Assembly: GCF_017921895.1 (NCBI RefSeq)
Contig: NZ_JAFIDN010000003.1
Span: forward strand, 391,623 to 455,622
DNA: 64,000 nucleotides
Origin: Natronogracilivirga saccharolytica
Lineage (GTDB): Bacteria > Bacteroidota > Rhodothermia > Balneolales > Natronogracilivirgulaceae
Direction: 5' to 3'
Shown here piece after piece: positions 55,849 through 64,000 of this stretch (position 1 is its first letter; every line of letters starts with the position of its first letter). A program made the position numbers and the translations under genes. Under the pieces are notes generated by a model. The model ran no database searches. It was not told where the DNA came from and saw nothing but the letters and a program-made list of their open reading frames with translations.

Positions 55849-56403
55849 ATGTCTCGAATTGGTAATCTGCCAGTACCACTGGCCAAAGGTGTTGAGTTTT
55901 CCATTGACAAGGCCAACAAGGTCACTGTCAAAGGTTCAAAAGGTGAACTCTCCCTGCAAATTGATCCACGATTCAAAGTGGAGAAGAATGAGGATGAGGT
56001 TGTAATAGCCCGTGACTCGGAGGATAAAAAAGTAAAATCACTGCACGGTTTGTACCGTGTCCTGATTTCCAATCTTATTACCGGAGTAACAGACGGTTTC
56101 AAAAAAGAACTGGAAATCATCGGCGTTGGTTACCGTGCAATGGTTAACGGAAATGTACTTGAGATGTCACTTGGCTATTCCCACCCTTTCTTTTTTGTGC
56201 CGCCTGACGGAATCAATATTGAGGTGGACACCAAATCCTCAAAAAACCCCCGCATCATTGTGAGCGGAATCGACAAAGAACTTGTGGGCCAGGTTGCAGC
56301 TAAAATCAGAAGTCTGCGTCCGCCAGAGCCTTACAAGGGCAAAGGGGTGCGTTATGTCGGAGAATATGTACGTAAAAAAGCCGGTAAGTCTGCCGGAAAA
56401 TAA
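55849..56403 (+). CDS. rplF: 50S ribosomal protein L6
   Basis: The 184-residue protein has SRIGNLPVPLAKGVEFSIDK, the VTKKGxLS-like KVTVKGSKGELSL, GVGYRAMVNGNVLEMSLGYS, and the C-terminal PPEPYKGKGVRYVGEYVRKK. L6 lies near the sarcin-ricin loop and factor-binding site. Confidence 0.97.
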   Translation: MSRIGNLPVPLAKGVEFSIDKANKVTVKGSKGELSLQIDPRFKVEKNEDEVVIARDSEDKKVKSLHGLYRVLISNLITGVTDGFKKELEIIGVGYRAMVNGNVLEMSLGYSHPFFFVPPDGINIEVDTKSSKNPRIIVSGIDKELVGQVAAKIRSLRPPEPYKGKGVRYVGEYVRKKAGKSAGK

Positions 56404-56418
56404 TCCAGGAGTCGAACA

Positions 56419-56784
56419 ATGAGTAACTTTTCAAAAACGGCACGGAGATCAAAGATTCGGCGAAGAGTGCGGTCCAAAATATCCGGAACTGCCGATACAC
56501 CAAGATTGGCTGTATTCAAAAGTTCAAAGCACGTATATGCGCAGCTGATAGATGATCAGGCCGGGCATACCATTGCGGCTGCTTCTACGGTTTCGAAAAA
56601 CATGAAAGACCAGATGGGCGAGAAGGCCAAGATGGAAAAAGCCGAGGCCATAGGAGAATTTTTGGCCAAGGAAGCCATCGACAAAGGAATCAATCAGGTT
56701 GTCTTTGATCGCAGCGGGTACAAATATCACGGAATTATAAAGAGCCTCGCCGAGGGAGCTCGTAAAGGAGGATTACAGTTTTAA
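56419..56784 (+). CDS. rplR: 50S ribosomal protein L18
   Basis: The 121-residue protein has RVRSKISGTADTPRLAVFKS, SKHVYAQLIDDQAGHTIAAA, VVFDRSGYKYHGIIKSLAEG and the end ARKGGLQF. It delivers 5S rRNA to the large subunit. Spacing is 15 bases to rplF and 12 to rpsE. Confidence 0.97.
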   Translation: MSNFSKTARRSKIRRRVRSKISGTADTPRLAVFKSSKHVYAQLIDDQAGHTIAAASTVSKNMKDQMGEKAKMEKAEAIGEFLAKEAIDKGINQVVFDRSGYKYHGIIKSLAEGARKGGLQF

Positions 56785-56796
56785 TCCAAATCGAAT

Positions 56797-57324
56797 ATGC
56801 CAAAAGTTAAAAGAAAACAATACAACATTAAGGCCAGCGAACTCAATCTCGAGGAAAGACTGGTACATATCAACAGAGTCGCCAAAGTTGTAAAGGGTGG
56901 CCGGCGCTTCAGCTTCAACGCCATTGTTGTGGTAGGTAACAAAGAAGGCATTGTCGGACACGGACTTGGCAAGGCCAATGAAGTTGCAGACGCCATTCAG
57001 AAAGGTATAGACAATGCCAAAAAGAACCTTATCCGAATACCGTTGAACAAAGGGTTCACAGTACCGCATCCCGTAGTCGGGAAATGCGGAGCCGGGAAAG
57101 TCCTGCTGAGGCCTGCATCTGAAGGTACGGGTGTTATCGCCGGAGGAGCTGTGAAAGCTGTGCTTGAAAATGCCGGTATCCAGAACATCCTGACCAAGTC
57201 TTTGGGATCACCCAACCCGCACAATGTGGTCAAAGCTACATTTGATGCACTTAAGCAATTGCAGGATCCGATAGAAATTGCTCAGAGACGAGGTGTCTCT
57301 CTGAAGAAGGTTTTTGAGGGTTGA
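56797..57324 (+). CDS. rpsE: 30S ribosomal protein S5
   Basis: The 175-residue protein has the N-terminal double-stranded-RNA-binding-like domain ([40 protein letters not shown]) and the C-terminal [20 protein letters not shown] and [17 protein letters not shown]5 acts at the mRNA entry and in decoding fidelity. Only 28 bases separate it from rplO, so there is no room for rpmD (L30). Confidence 0.97.
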   Translation: MPKVKRKQYNIKASELNLEERLVHINRVAKVVKGGRRFSFNAIVVVGNKEGIVGHGLGKANEVADAIQKGIDNAKKNLIRIPLNKGFTVPHPVVGKCGAGKVLLRPASEGTGVIAGGAVKAVLENAGIQNILTKSLGSPNPHNVVKATFDALKQLQDPIEIAQRRGVSLKKVFEG

Positions 57325-57352
57325 AAGAATTTTAATACCGAGGTAACTACCG

Positions 57353-57802
57353 ATGAAATTACATAATCTTGCAGCACCGGCGCCAAACAGGAAGACCCGA
57401 AAGCGAGTTGGTCGGGGAGAAGGCTCCGGTTTAGGCAAACAATCAGGAAGAGGTCACAAAGGCCAGAAATCGGGCAGCGGATATTCGCAAAAGCGAGGAT
57501 TTGAAGGAGGCCAGATGCCCCTTCAGCGCCGTATCCCCAAGTTCGGGTTCAAAAATCCGTTCAGAAAAGAATATGTCGGATTGAATCTGGACGTACTGGA
57601 TGAATTCCGGAAGAAAGGAAAGTTGAGCGACAAGGTTACGGTTGCAGATCTCGTTTCGACGGGGATCATCCGAAAGAAAGATCGTGTAAAAGTTCTTGGC
57701 CGTGGTGAAATTGATGGGAAACTGCAGGTTGAAGCACATGGCTTCAGCAAGGCTGCAGTTGAAAAAATAGAAAAAGCAGGTGGCACTGCCACTAAAATCT
57801 GA
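57353..57802 (+). CDS. rplO: 50S ribosomal protein L15
   Basis: The 149-residue protein starts KLHNLAAPAPNRKTRKRVGR and has GSGLGKQSGRGHKGQKSGSG and EGGQMPLQRRIPKFGFKNPF. L15 is a late assembly protein of the large subunit. It follows rpsE directly; the usual intervening L30 gene is absent. secY is 25 bases downstream. Confidence 0.97.
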   Translation: MKLHNLAAPAPNRKTRKRVGRGEGSGLGKQSGRGHKGQKSGSGYSQKRGFEGGQMPLQRRIPKFGFKNPFRKEYVGLNLDVLDEFRKKGKLSDKVTVADLVSTGIIRKKDRVKVLGRGEIDGKLQVEAHGFSKAAVEKIEKAGGTATKI

Positions 57803-57827
57803 AACATTTATTGATTGCTGAATCCGA

Positions 57828-59132
57828 ATGAGTTTGATTCAAAATTTCCAGAATATTTTCAAAATTGAGGAGCTTCGCAAAAGAATCTTCTATGTTATAG
57901 GGATTCTTCTCATATACCGGCTTGGGACATATATCACCATGCCGGGCGTCGATGCTTCCCAGTTAACGGCAACTACAGGCGCTGCGACAGACCTGCTCGG
58001 GTTATTTGACCTGTTCGTAGGAGGTGCATTTGCAAGAGCCGGAGTCTTTGCCCTGGGCATCATGCCCTATATTACGGCTGCAATTATCATCCAGCTTATG
58101 GGTGCCGTTGTTCCCTACTTTCAGAAACTTCAGCGTGAAGGGGAAGAAGGGCGGAGGAAAATCAATCAGCTTACCCGATATGGTACCGTGCTGATTACAC
58201 TGGTACAGTCCATCGGATTCTCAATTAATTTGATGAATACCTCTCCGGAAGCTATTGTCGTCAGTAATACCGCATTTATCATAACCGGTATGATTGTACT
58301 CACGGCCGGTACTGTATTTGTCATGTGGCTTGGTGAGAGAATTACCGAAAGAGGCATAGGAAACGGAATTTCGCTTCTTATTATGATAGGTATCATCGCC
58401 GCGCTTCCGACCAGCCTTCTGAATGAGATACAGACCAAAGACAATATCATCATCGTACTGTTTGAACTTGGTGTTCTTGTGCTCGTTGTCTCCTCAGTTG
58501 TACTGCTGACACAGGGACAGCGCAGAATTCCGGTCCAGTATGCAAAAAGAGTGGTCGGAAGAAAAGTCTATGGCGGTACCACGCAGTATCTGCCTCTGAG
58601 AGTAAATGCGGCGGGAGTTATGCCGATCATTTTTGCCCAGTCAATCATGTTCATTCCCAGCACGGTAGGGACCTTTTTCCCGGGCAATGAGACGGTACAA
58701 ATGCTGACGGCATGGTCAAGTGATTTCACCGGTGTTGCCTATTCCATCATATTCGCAATTATTGTCGTTTTCTTCACGTTCTTCTACACTGCCATTGTGA
58801 TTAATCCGAAACAGATGGCTGATACCATGAAACAACAGGGTGGTTTTATTCCCGGGGTCAGACCTGGTAAACAAACCGTTGAGTTTATAGACAATATACT
58901 TTCCAGAATTACACTGCCGGGATCAATTTTCATAGCCATTGTGGCCATCCTGCCGGCAGTAGCGGCGAATTTCGGTGTGACACCCGGTTTTGCCATGTTT
59001 TACGGCGGAACAAGCCTGCTGATTATTGTCAGTGTTTCACTGGACACTTTGCAGCAAATAGAAAGTCATCTGATGATGCGCCACTATGACGGTTTCATGA
59101 AAACCGGACGAATACGAGGAAGAAGAAGGTAA
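57828..59132 (+). CDS. secY: Protein translocase subunit SecY
   Basis: The 434-residue protein has ten predicted membrane helices, with the plug and signature segments LRKRIFYVIGILLIYRLGTY, FALGIMPYITAAIIIQLMG, PYFQKLQREGEEGRRKINQL, GMIQ-type WLGERITERGIGNGISLLIM, and NPKQMADTMKQQGGFIPGVR. With SecE and SecG it makes the channel for secreted and membrane proteins, including the outer-membrane proteins encoded in this window. Confidence 0.97.
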   Translation: MSLIQNFQNIFKIEELRKRIFYVIGILLIYRLGTYITMPGVDASQLTATTGAATDLLGLFDLFVGGAFARAGVFALGIMPYITAAIIIQLMGAVVPYFQKLQREGEEGRRKINQLTRYGTVLITLVQSIGFSINLMNTSPEAIVVSNTAFIITGMIVLTAGTVFVMWLGERITERGIGNGISLLIMIGIIAALPTSLLNEIQTKDNIIIVLFELGVLVLVVSSVVLLTQGQRRIPVQYAKRVVGRKVYGGTTQYLPLRVNAAGVMPIIFAQSIMFIPSTVGTFFPGNETVQMLTAWSSDFTGVAYSIIFAIIVVFFTFFYTAIVINPKQMADTMKQQGGFIPGVRPGKQTVEFIDNILSRITLPGSIFIAIVAILPAVAANFGVTPGFAMFYGGTSLLIIVSVSLDTLQQIESHLMMRHYDGFMKTGRIRGRRR

Positions 59133-59137
59133 AAAAC

Positions 59138-59950
59138 GTGATTCACCTGAAAAGCGACAACGAAATTGAAAAGATGCGTACCAGCGCCAGACTGGTTTCC
59201 AGAACACTGGCCAGGGTCGCAGGTCACATCCGTCACGGTGTGACAACGGGTGAGCTGAATCAGGTGGCTGAGGATTACATAAAAAAAAATGATGGCAAGC
59301 CGGTATTCAAAGGATACGGACCCAGAAGGAACCCTTTTCCTGCGGCATTGTGCATATCGGTAAATGAAGAAGTAGTTCACGGCATTCCCGGCGACAGGGT
59401 GCTGAAAGCGGGAGATATCATTTCAATTGACTGCGGAATCCTGAAGGATGGGTTTGTTGGAGATTCAGCTTATACTTTCATTGTTGAGGAATGCGATGAT
59501 GATACGATGGATCTTCTGAAGACTACCATGGAGTCTCTCTACCTCGGCATCGAACAGGCACGCCACGGAAATACTACCGGTGATATCGGCTCAGCGGTTC
59601 AGCGGCACTGTGAGTCCCGCGGATATGGGGTGATCAGGGAGCTTGTCGGACACGGAGTCGGCAAAAAACTTCACGAAGACCCGGCTGTTCCAAATTATGG
59701 GATACAGGGCAGAGGCAAGCGTCTCAGAAGCGGTACCACCCTGGCAGTTGAACCGATGGTTACTATGGGTTCGCGGGAAATCAAGACACGTGATGACGGC
59801 TGGACGATCATAACTTCAGACAAAAAAAAATCAGCACATTATGAACATGACATTGCGGTCCGGGATGGTGAGGCTGACATTTTGAGCACTTTTGCCTATA
59901 TTGAGGAGATAACCAAAATTCAAATAGACAACATCCTAACGCATGGCTAA
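59138..59950 (+). CDS. map: Methionine aminopeptidase type I
   Basis: A GTG start 5 bases after secY gives 270 residues. The metal ligands are visible: aspartates in [19 protein letters not shown], histidine in [14 protein letters not shown], glutamates in [10 protein letters not shown] and HYEHDIAV, with the substrate histidine in VVHGIPGD. It removes the initiator methionine of new proteins. It is about 20 residues longer than E. coli Map, with no N-terminal zinc domain. Its end overlaps infA by 8 bases. Confidence 0.95.
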   Translation: MIHLKSDNEIEKMRTSARLVSRTLARVAGHIRHGVTTGELNQVAEDYIKKNDGKPVFKGYGPRRNPFPAALCISVNEEVVHGIPGDRVLKAGDIISIDCGILKDGFVGDSAYTFIVEECDDDTMDLLKTTMESLYLGIEQARHGNTTGDIGSAVQRHCESRGYGVIRELVGHGVGKKLHEDPAVPNYGIQGRGKRLRSGTTLAVEPMVTMGSREIKTRDDGWTIITSDKKKSAHYEHDIAVRDGEADILSTFAYIEEITKIQIDNILTHG

Positions 59951-60161
59951 ACAAGAGCCCATAAAGCAGGAAGGTACCATTTTAGAAGCACTGCCAAATG
60001 CTCAGTTTCGTGTTGAATTGGAAAACGGGCATGAAATACTGGCTCATGTATCGGGAAAAATGAGAATGTATTACATAAAGATTCTGCCGGGTGACAAGGT
60101 TACCGTTGAAATGTCACCATATGATCTCAGTAAAGGCAGAATCACATACCGATACAAATAA
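59943..60161 (+). CDS. infA: Translation initiation factor IF-1
   Basis: The 72-residue OB-fold protein reads [71 protein letters not shown], a normal IF-1. It binds the ribosomal A site during initiation. The start lies inside the end of map. A 199-base gap with possible RNA structure follows before rpmJ. Confidence 0.97.
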   Translation: MAKQEPIKQEGTILEALPNAQFRVELENGHEILAHVSGKMRMYYIKILPGDKVTVEMSPYDLSKGRITYRYK

Positions 60162-60272
60162 TTGATGAAGTGAACACGGCCGGACATGGTCCCGAATAAA
60201 CAGGAGCATGATCAAGCACGGTCGATGAATTGCATGTGACATTATAAATCGAACTTAAGTAAACAGATGAAA

Positions 60273-60325
60273 TACCCATGGCGGCTTATCGCCACACAGA
60301 AGCAAGCTTATTGCCAACATGGGTA
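60273..60325 (+). promoter_or_regulatory. Candidate structured leader before rpmJ-rpsM
   Basis: TACCCATG (60273-60280) pairs with CATGGGTA (60318-60325), a perfect 8-bp outer stem. Inside it are two small hairpins, GGCG/CGCC (60280-60293, loop GCTTAT) and GCAA/TTGC (60302-60314, loop GCTTA). The two similar loops and the closing stem suggest a three-way junction. It is in the 199-base infA-rpmJ gap, the longest in the super-operon, in the position where alpha-operon leaders regulated by S4 lie in other bacteria. Confidence 0.45.
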
Positions 60326-60360
60326 CTACATGTGACGTCAGAATCATAAATTAGAAACAG

Positions 60361-60477
60361 ATGAAAACGAAAGCATCCGTACGTAAGAGAAGCCCGAGTG
60401 ACAAGCTGGTTCGTCGCAAGGGAAGACTGTACATAATTAATAAAAAGAACCCACGGAACAAGAAAAGACAAGGGTAA
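60361..60477 (+). CDS. rpmJ: 50S ribosomal protein L36, cysteine-free form
   Basis: A 38-codon ORF at 60361 encodes [20 protein letters not shown] followed by [18 protein letters not shown]. The framework (MK-x-x-ASV-x-K ... RRKGRLYVI-type ... NPR-x-KQRQG) is L36. The zinc ligands of the classic form (CRNC, CSNPRH) are all replaced, so it is the zinc-independent type. It precedes rpsM by 18 bases. Confidence 0.93.
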   Translation: MKTKASVRKRSPSDKLVRRKGRLYIINKKNPRNKKRQG

Positions 60478-60495
60478 ACCCAGGAAACGAATCGT

Positions 60496-60876
60496 ATGGC
60501 TCGAATTGCAGGAGTAGATTTACCAAAAAATAAAAGAGGTGTCGTTGGCCTGACCTACATCTTCGGGATAGGTCGTACACAGTCTCGTCGGATACTTGAA
60601 AAACTCGGAATTGATCTGAGTAAAAAAGTAAATGATTGGGATGAAGGCGAAGTGGCCAATATCCGGAAGGAAATTGAAAACGAGCACAAAACCGAAGGTG
60701 CTCTCCGCTCTGAAGTGAATGCAAATATCAAGCGGCTGATGGATATCGGATCTTACCGTGGCCTGAGACACAGAAAAGGGTTGCCGGTCCGAGGTCAAAG
60801 GACCAAAACCAATGCACGCAATCGCAAAGGCAAACGCCGTACGGTTGCTGGTAAGAAAATTGCCCCCAGAAAGTAA
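60496..60876 (+). CDS. rpsM: 30S ribosomal protein S13
   Basis: The 126-residue protein has [20 protein letters not shown], the helix-two-turn-helix region [20 protein letters not shown] and the C-terminal [27 protein letters not shown]. It contacts S19 and the P-site tRNA. It opens the alpha-operon part of the cluster. Confidence 0.97.
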   Translation: MARIAGVDLPKNKRGVVGLTYIFGIGRTQSRRILEKLGIDLSKKVNDWDEGEVANIRKEIENEHKTEGALRSEVNANIKRLMDIGSYRGLRHRKGLPVRGQRTKTNARNRKGKRRTVAGKKIAPRK

Positions 60877-60899
60877 CAGTGCAAACTACCTAATCAATT

Positions 60900-61301
60900 A
60901 TGGCGAAAAAGCAAGCAAAAACAACGGCTTCAAGAAAAAAGAAGAAGCAGTTAGCCGATCCCAATGGTCGCGCTTACATCAAGGCTACATTCAATAATGT
61001 AACCGTAACCATTACGGATGCAGACGGCAATGTGGTGTCCTGGTCCACATCCGGCCGTGAAGGCTTCAAGGGGTCCCGGAAAAACACTCCTTATGCAGCA
61101 CAGCTGAGTGCACAAACCGCTGCAAAGTCCGCATATGATATGGGATTGCGTAAAGTAGACGTCTTTGTAAAAGGACCGGGTTCCGGCCGGGAGGCAGCCA
61201 TCCGTGCACTGGCTACATCGGGGCTCGAAGTGCAGGTAATAACAGACAAGACGCCTATTCCGCATAACGGATGCCGTCCTCCAAAGCGTAGAAGAGTATA
61301 A
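60900..61301 (+). CDS. rpsK: 30S ribosomal protein S11
   Basis: The 133-residue protein has a lysine-rich start, [60 protein letters not shown] and the end [11 protein letters not shown]. It lies on the 30S platform near the Shine-Dalgarno helix. Confidence 0.97.
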   Translation: MAKKQAKTTASRKKKKQLADPNGRAYIKATFNNVTVTITDADGNVVSWSTSGREGFKGSRKNTPYAAQLSAQTAAKSAYDMGLRKVDVFVKGPGSGREAAIRALATSGLEVQVITDKTPIPHNGCRPPKRRRV

Positions 61302-61322
61302 CACAGACAGGTAAAAGATAAC

Positions 61323-61928
61323 ATGGCAAGATATACTGGACCCAAGCAAAAGCGAGCAAGAAGATTCAAGGAACCGATATTCGGTCCCAGCAAGGCACTT
61401 GAGAGAAAACCGTACGGACCTGGCGAGCACGGGCGTTCCCGCCGGATGAAGAAGTCCGAATACGCCATTCAGCTCGATGAAAAACAGAAAGCCAGATATA
61501 CCTATGGTGTTCTGGAGCGTCAATTCCGGAATCTTTTTAAAAAAGCCAATGCCAAGGAAGGCGTAACCGGTGAAAACCTCATGAAATATCTTGAGGCGAG
61601 ACTGGACAACACCATTTTCAGGATGGGATTTGCGAGAACACGCCGGCAGGCCAGGCAGCTCGTGACTCACCGTCACGTGATAGTAAACGGCAAAGTTGTA
61701 AATATTCCGTCCTTCTCCGTCAGAGCCGGTGATGTGATTTCCATCCGTCCCAAGTCAAGAAATCTTGAAGTGGTGAGTGATGCGATTAAAAACACATCCA
61801 GAAGAAAGTACAAGTGGCTTGAGGTAGACCGGAAGTCACTCTCAGGCAAGTTTCTGCACTATCCTGACATGGAAGACATTCCGGAAAACATCAATGTGCA
61901 GCTTATCGTCGAATTGTACTCCAAGTGA
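61323..61928 (+). CDS. rpsD: 30S ribosomal protein S4, zinc-free form
   Basis: The 201-residue protein starts ARYTGPKQKRARRFKEPIFG and contains the S4 RNA-binding domain RQARQLVTHRHVIVNGKVVN and IPSFSVRAGDVISIRPKS. It has no cysteine cluster at the N-terminus, so it is the zinc-independent type. S4 nucleates 30S assembly and represses the alpha operon in E. coli. Confidence 0.97.
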   Translation: MARYTGPKQKRARRFKEPIFGPSKALERKPYGPGEHGRSRRMKKSEYAIQLDEKQKARYTYGVLERQFRNLFKKANAKEGVTGENLMKYLEARLDNTIFRMGFARTRRQARQLVTHRHVIVNGKVVNIPSFSVRAGDVISIRPKSRNLEVVSDAIKNTSRRKYKWLEVDRKSLSGKFLHYPDMEDIPENINVQLIVELYSK

Positions 61929-61969
61929 TCCATTCAACAGTCTGAAATTAACGAAACCCCCGTTGCCTT

Positions 61970-62947
61970 ATGAGCACGAACAATTTATTAATGCCCGAAA
62001 GCCTTGTAGTGGAAGAGTCGACCGAAACTTTCGGAAGATTTGTACTCCAGCCTCTTGAAAGAGGTTTTGGCGTGACCATTGGAAATGCGTTCCGCCGTGT
62101 TCTTCTTTCCTCCCTTCCCGGAGTGGCGATTACCGCTGTGAAGATTCAAGGTGTCAAACATGAATATTCCAGTATAGAAGGCGTTTCGGAAGATGTCTAC
62201 GACATCATTCTGAACCTCAAAGAAGTAAGATTCAAGCAGGTCGAGCAGAGCAGCGGCGTGATCAATCTTGTCAAAGAGGGTCCGGGCGTACTTACCGCCG
62301 CTGATATCAATGAAGCAACTGCCGAATATACGGCACTGAATACCGATCAACCCATCGCAACACTCTCGGAAGGAACAAAAATCGAGCTGGAGCTTCGTAT
62401 GGGAAGAGGTAAAGGATATGTTACCTCTGAAGATATGACCCTTGAGAACGAGGGTGACATTGACCTGATTCCTGTGGATGCTGTATTTACACCCATCAAA
62501 TCGGTAAAATATGATGTGGACAATGTCCGTGTAGGTCAGCGTACCGACTATGAAAAGCTTTCGATGGAAGTAAATACCGACGGATCCATCAATCCTAAGG
62601 AAGCATTTACCATTGCAGGCAAAATTCTCAAAGATCACATCGAGAAGTTTATCACCGAGCAGATTGACGAGCCGTTTTCCCAGGAAGAAGATGAGGTGGA
62701 TGCTGAAAAGGTGCGTGTTGCCAATCTGCTCAAGACCAGTATTGAAGATCTCAACCTCAGTGTGCGGGCTTACAACTGCCTGAAGTCAGCCAACATCAAC
62801 ACCATCGCTGAACTTGTATCCAAGGATGAAAGCGAGTTGTTGAAGTTCCGGAATTTCGGACGAAAGTCACTTGCCGAGCTCACTGAAGTAATCGAAGAGA
62901 AGAATCTGCATTTCGGAATGGATGTAGACAAGTATCTGGATGAATAA
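61970..62947 (+). CDS. rpoA: DNA-directed RNA polymerase subunit alpha
   Basis: The 325-residue protein has the dimerising N-terminal domain (FVLQPLERGFGVTIGNAFRR, VLLSSLPGVAITAVKIQGVK, HEYSSIEGVSEDV) and the C-terminal domain with IEDLNLSVRAYNCLKSANIN and LLKFRNFGRKSLAELTEVIE that binds UP elements and activators. A short acidic linker (about 230-245) joins them. Length is normal. Confidence 0.97.
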   Translation: MSTNNLLMPESLVVEESTETFGRFVLQPLERGFGVTIGNAFRRVLLSSLPGVAITAVKIQGVKHEYSSIEGVSEDVYDIILNLKEVRFKQVEQSSGVINLVKEGPGVLTAADINEATAEYTALNTDQPIATLSEGTKIELELRMGRGKGYVTSEDMTLENEGDIDLIPVDAVFTPIKSVKYDVDNVRVGQRTDYEKLSMEVNTDGSINPKEAFTIAGKILKDHIEKFITEQIDEPFSQEEDEVDAEKVRVANLLKTSIEDLNLSVRAYNCLKSANINTIAELVSKDESELLKFRNFGRKSLAELTEVIEEKNLHFGMDVDKYLDE

Positions 62948-62976
62948 TTTACGCTTAACGAAGAAATTAAAATATC

Positions 62977-63852
62977 ATGCGTCATTTAGTTAAAGGGCGA
63001 AAGCTGGGCCGAACGGCTTCTCACAGAAAGGCAACGCTGATGGCATTGTCGGTGGGACTCATAAAAAATGAGCGGATTGTTACGACACTTGCCAAGGCCA
63101 AGGCTTTGAGAGGGTACGTAGAGCCAATTATAAACCGCTCAAAGCAGGACAGCACCCACAACAGAAGCTATGTATTTCGTCACTTAAGAGACAAAGAAGC
63201 AACAACCCGTCTTTTCGATGAAATAGCCCCCATGGTGGAAGATCGTGCCGGCGGATACACCCGGATAATCAAGCTGGGTGTAAGGCTTGGGGACGGTGCA
63301 GAAAAAGCCATGATTGAGCTGGTTGACTTCAACGATGAGAAGCCTGATGTTCCGGGTAAGAAGAAGCGCCGGACAAGGCGGGGAAGAGCCGGTTCAGGCG
63401 GCAAGAAGACGGCCAGGGGAAGTGGCAGGGCCGCTGAAAGCAAGAAGGAAAAATCCGGTGAAACCGGAGAAGCTGCTGCTAAAGCTGCTCCGAAAAAGGC
63501 GGATAAAGAGCAAGCCAAACCAAAGGCTGCCGCGACAGAACCGGAAAAGAAACCGTCTGATGCAGAGTCCGGGGCAATCAAGCAGGCTCAGCCTGAAACA
63601 CCGGAAAGCAAAGAGAAGAAAACGGCTGAAAAAGAATCTAAAGAACCGGCAGCCAAACCTTCTGAAAAAGATAGTAAAGATACAGCTGCCAAATCTGATA
63701 AAGCGGAACAGAAGAATGAGTCCGCGCCGGAAAACAAAGCTGAAGAATCATCTGCCGGCAAAGATGAGGATGCAGGAGATGCTAAGTCATCTGCGGAAAA
63801 AAAAGAAAAGTCAGACGACGCTGACAGCGACAAAACTGATAAAGACAAGTAG
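62977..63852 (+). CDS. rplQ: 50S ribosomal protein L17 with long charged C-terminal extension
   Basis: Residues 1-115 are a normal L17: [57 protein letters not shown]. From about 123 a basic stretch ([20 protein letters not shown]) leads into about 150 residues of Lys/Glu/Ala/Ser/Asp low complexity that grows acidic and ends DKTDKDK. The total of 291 residues is more than twice the E. coli length (127). The tail should be disordered and lie on the ribosome surface. No stop or frameshift signs are seen. It is last in the operon. Confidence 0.95.
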   Translation: MRHLVKGRKLGRTASHRKATLMALSVGLIKNERIVTTLAKAKALRGYVEPIINRSKQDSTHNRSYVFRHLRDKEATTRLFDEIAPMVEDRAGGYTRIIKLGVRLGDGAEKAMIELVDFNDEKPDVPGKKKRRTRRGRAGSGGKKTARGSGRAAESKKEKSGETGEAAAKAAPKKADKEQAKPKAAATEPEKKPSDAESGAIKQAQPETPESKEKKTAEKESKEPAAKPSEKDSKDTAAKSDKAEQKNESAPENKAEESSAGKDEDAGDAKSSAEKKEKSDDADSDKTDKDK

Positions 63853-64000
63853 CAGATACAGTTACCATTTTTTCGCTGATTTGTATAAATAGATATTGAC
63901 AAGGTCAGCGGGGTGGTGGTATATTGTGAGTTCCGCCGGCTGAGCAGGAAGGGAAGCGGGCGGGCGTTGTCGGTTTTTTTTCGAAAGGAGTTGACAACGG
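63853..64000 (+). promoter_or_regulatory. Strong promoter region at the window end
   Basis: TTGACA (63896-63901), 18 bp, TATATT (63920-63925) is a near-consensus sigma70 promoter. A second TTGACA (63991-63996) sits at the very end, its -10 outside the window. CGTTGTC (63965-63971) and GACAACG (63993-63999) form an inverted repeat around a T-rich stretch. The gene it serves is not in the window. No terminator for rplQ was found between the stop and this promoter. Confidence 0.5.

Noticed and set aside
44402..63852. tRNA genes inside the translation cluster
   Set aside because: Gaps between genes are almost all under 50 bases and none shows a TTCGA-type T-arm or cloverleaf.
1..64000. Search for mobile elements, toxin-antitoxin, restriction or phage-defence genes
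   Set aside because: No transposase, integrase, terminal repeats, methylase, nuclease or reverse-transcriptase motifs were seen in any credible ORF.

Overview
The window reads as chromosomal DNA of an FCB-group bacterium, most likely Balneolota/Rhodothermota. This placement is an inference. It rests on: (1) a pterin-4a-carbinolamine dehydratase gene inside the nuoJ-N cluster, an arrangement known from Rhodothermus marinus complex I; (2) two clear Bacteroidota-type promoters (TTTG, 20-21 bp, TATATTTG) before rpsF and rpsL; (3) cysteine-free L36, and S4 and S14 of the zinc-free type; (4) a short RpoD without region 1.1; (5) weak or absent Shine-Dalgarno sequences at many genes; (6) several outer-membrane barrels and a TonB receptor. 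No rRNA, tRNA, insertion sequence, prophage, CRISPR array or defence island was seen.

Layout: 1-225 is the 3' end of nadA with a terminator. 328-1665 (minus) holds a small unknown gene and a moxR ATPase. 1906-8179 encodes the membrane arm of complex I, nuoJ-K-L-M-pcd-N. 8332-9462 is rpsF-rpsR-rplI. 9563-13069 is a very large outer-membrane barrel protein. 13407-15510 is an exbB, small membrane protein, exbD, exbD energy-transduction cluster behind an exact TTGACA-17-TATAAT promoter. Then follow thiL, ftsH, a PTPS-folE2 pterin pair, a minus-strand fused E2-E1 2-oxoglutarate dehydrogenase component, pepF, a GAF-GAF-degenerate-GGDEF protein, deoB and rpoD.

30188-42050 is the accessory part: an Arg/Ser-repeat lipoprotein, a FadL-like barrel, a double UspA protein, a DUF432-MscS pair, two related lipoproteins next to a ZnuD-like TonB receptor, and a minus-strand DUF1538-DUF1538-tandem-PII cluster. 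recG (minus) follows. From 44402 to 63852 lies one continuous translation super-operon: rpsL-rpsG-fusA-tuf, the S10 cluster, the spc cluster (no rpmD), secY-map-infA-rpmJ, and rpsM-rpsK-rpsD-rpoA-rplQ. The window ends in a strong promoter region for a gene outside it.

Shared themes: proton or sodium gradients (complex I, ExbBD, DUF1538 antiporter candidate), osmotic adaptation (MscS/DUF432), pterin metabolism (PCD, PTPS, FolE2) and growth-linked expression (sigma factor, ribosome, RNA polymerase alpha). I did not find a clearly new multi-gene system. The best candidates for undescribed biology are the lipoprotein pair with its TTGCATTT operator-like cluster beside the ZnuD-like receptor, the PII-linked DUF1538 pair, and the structured RNA candidate before rpmJ.
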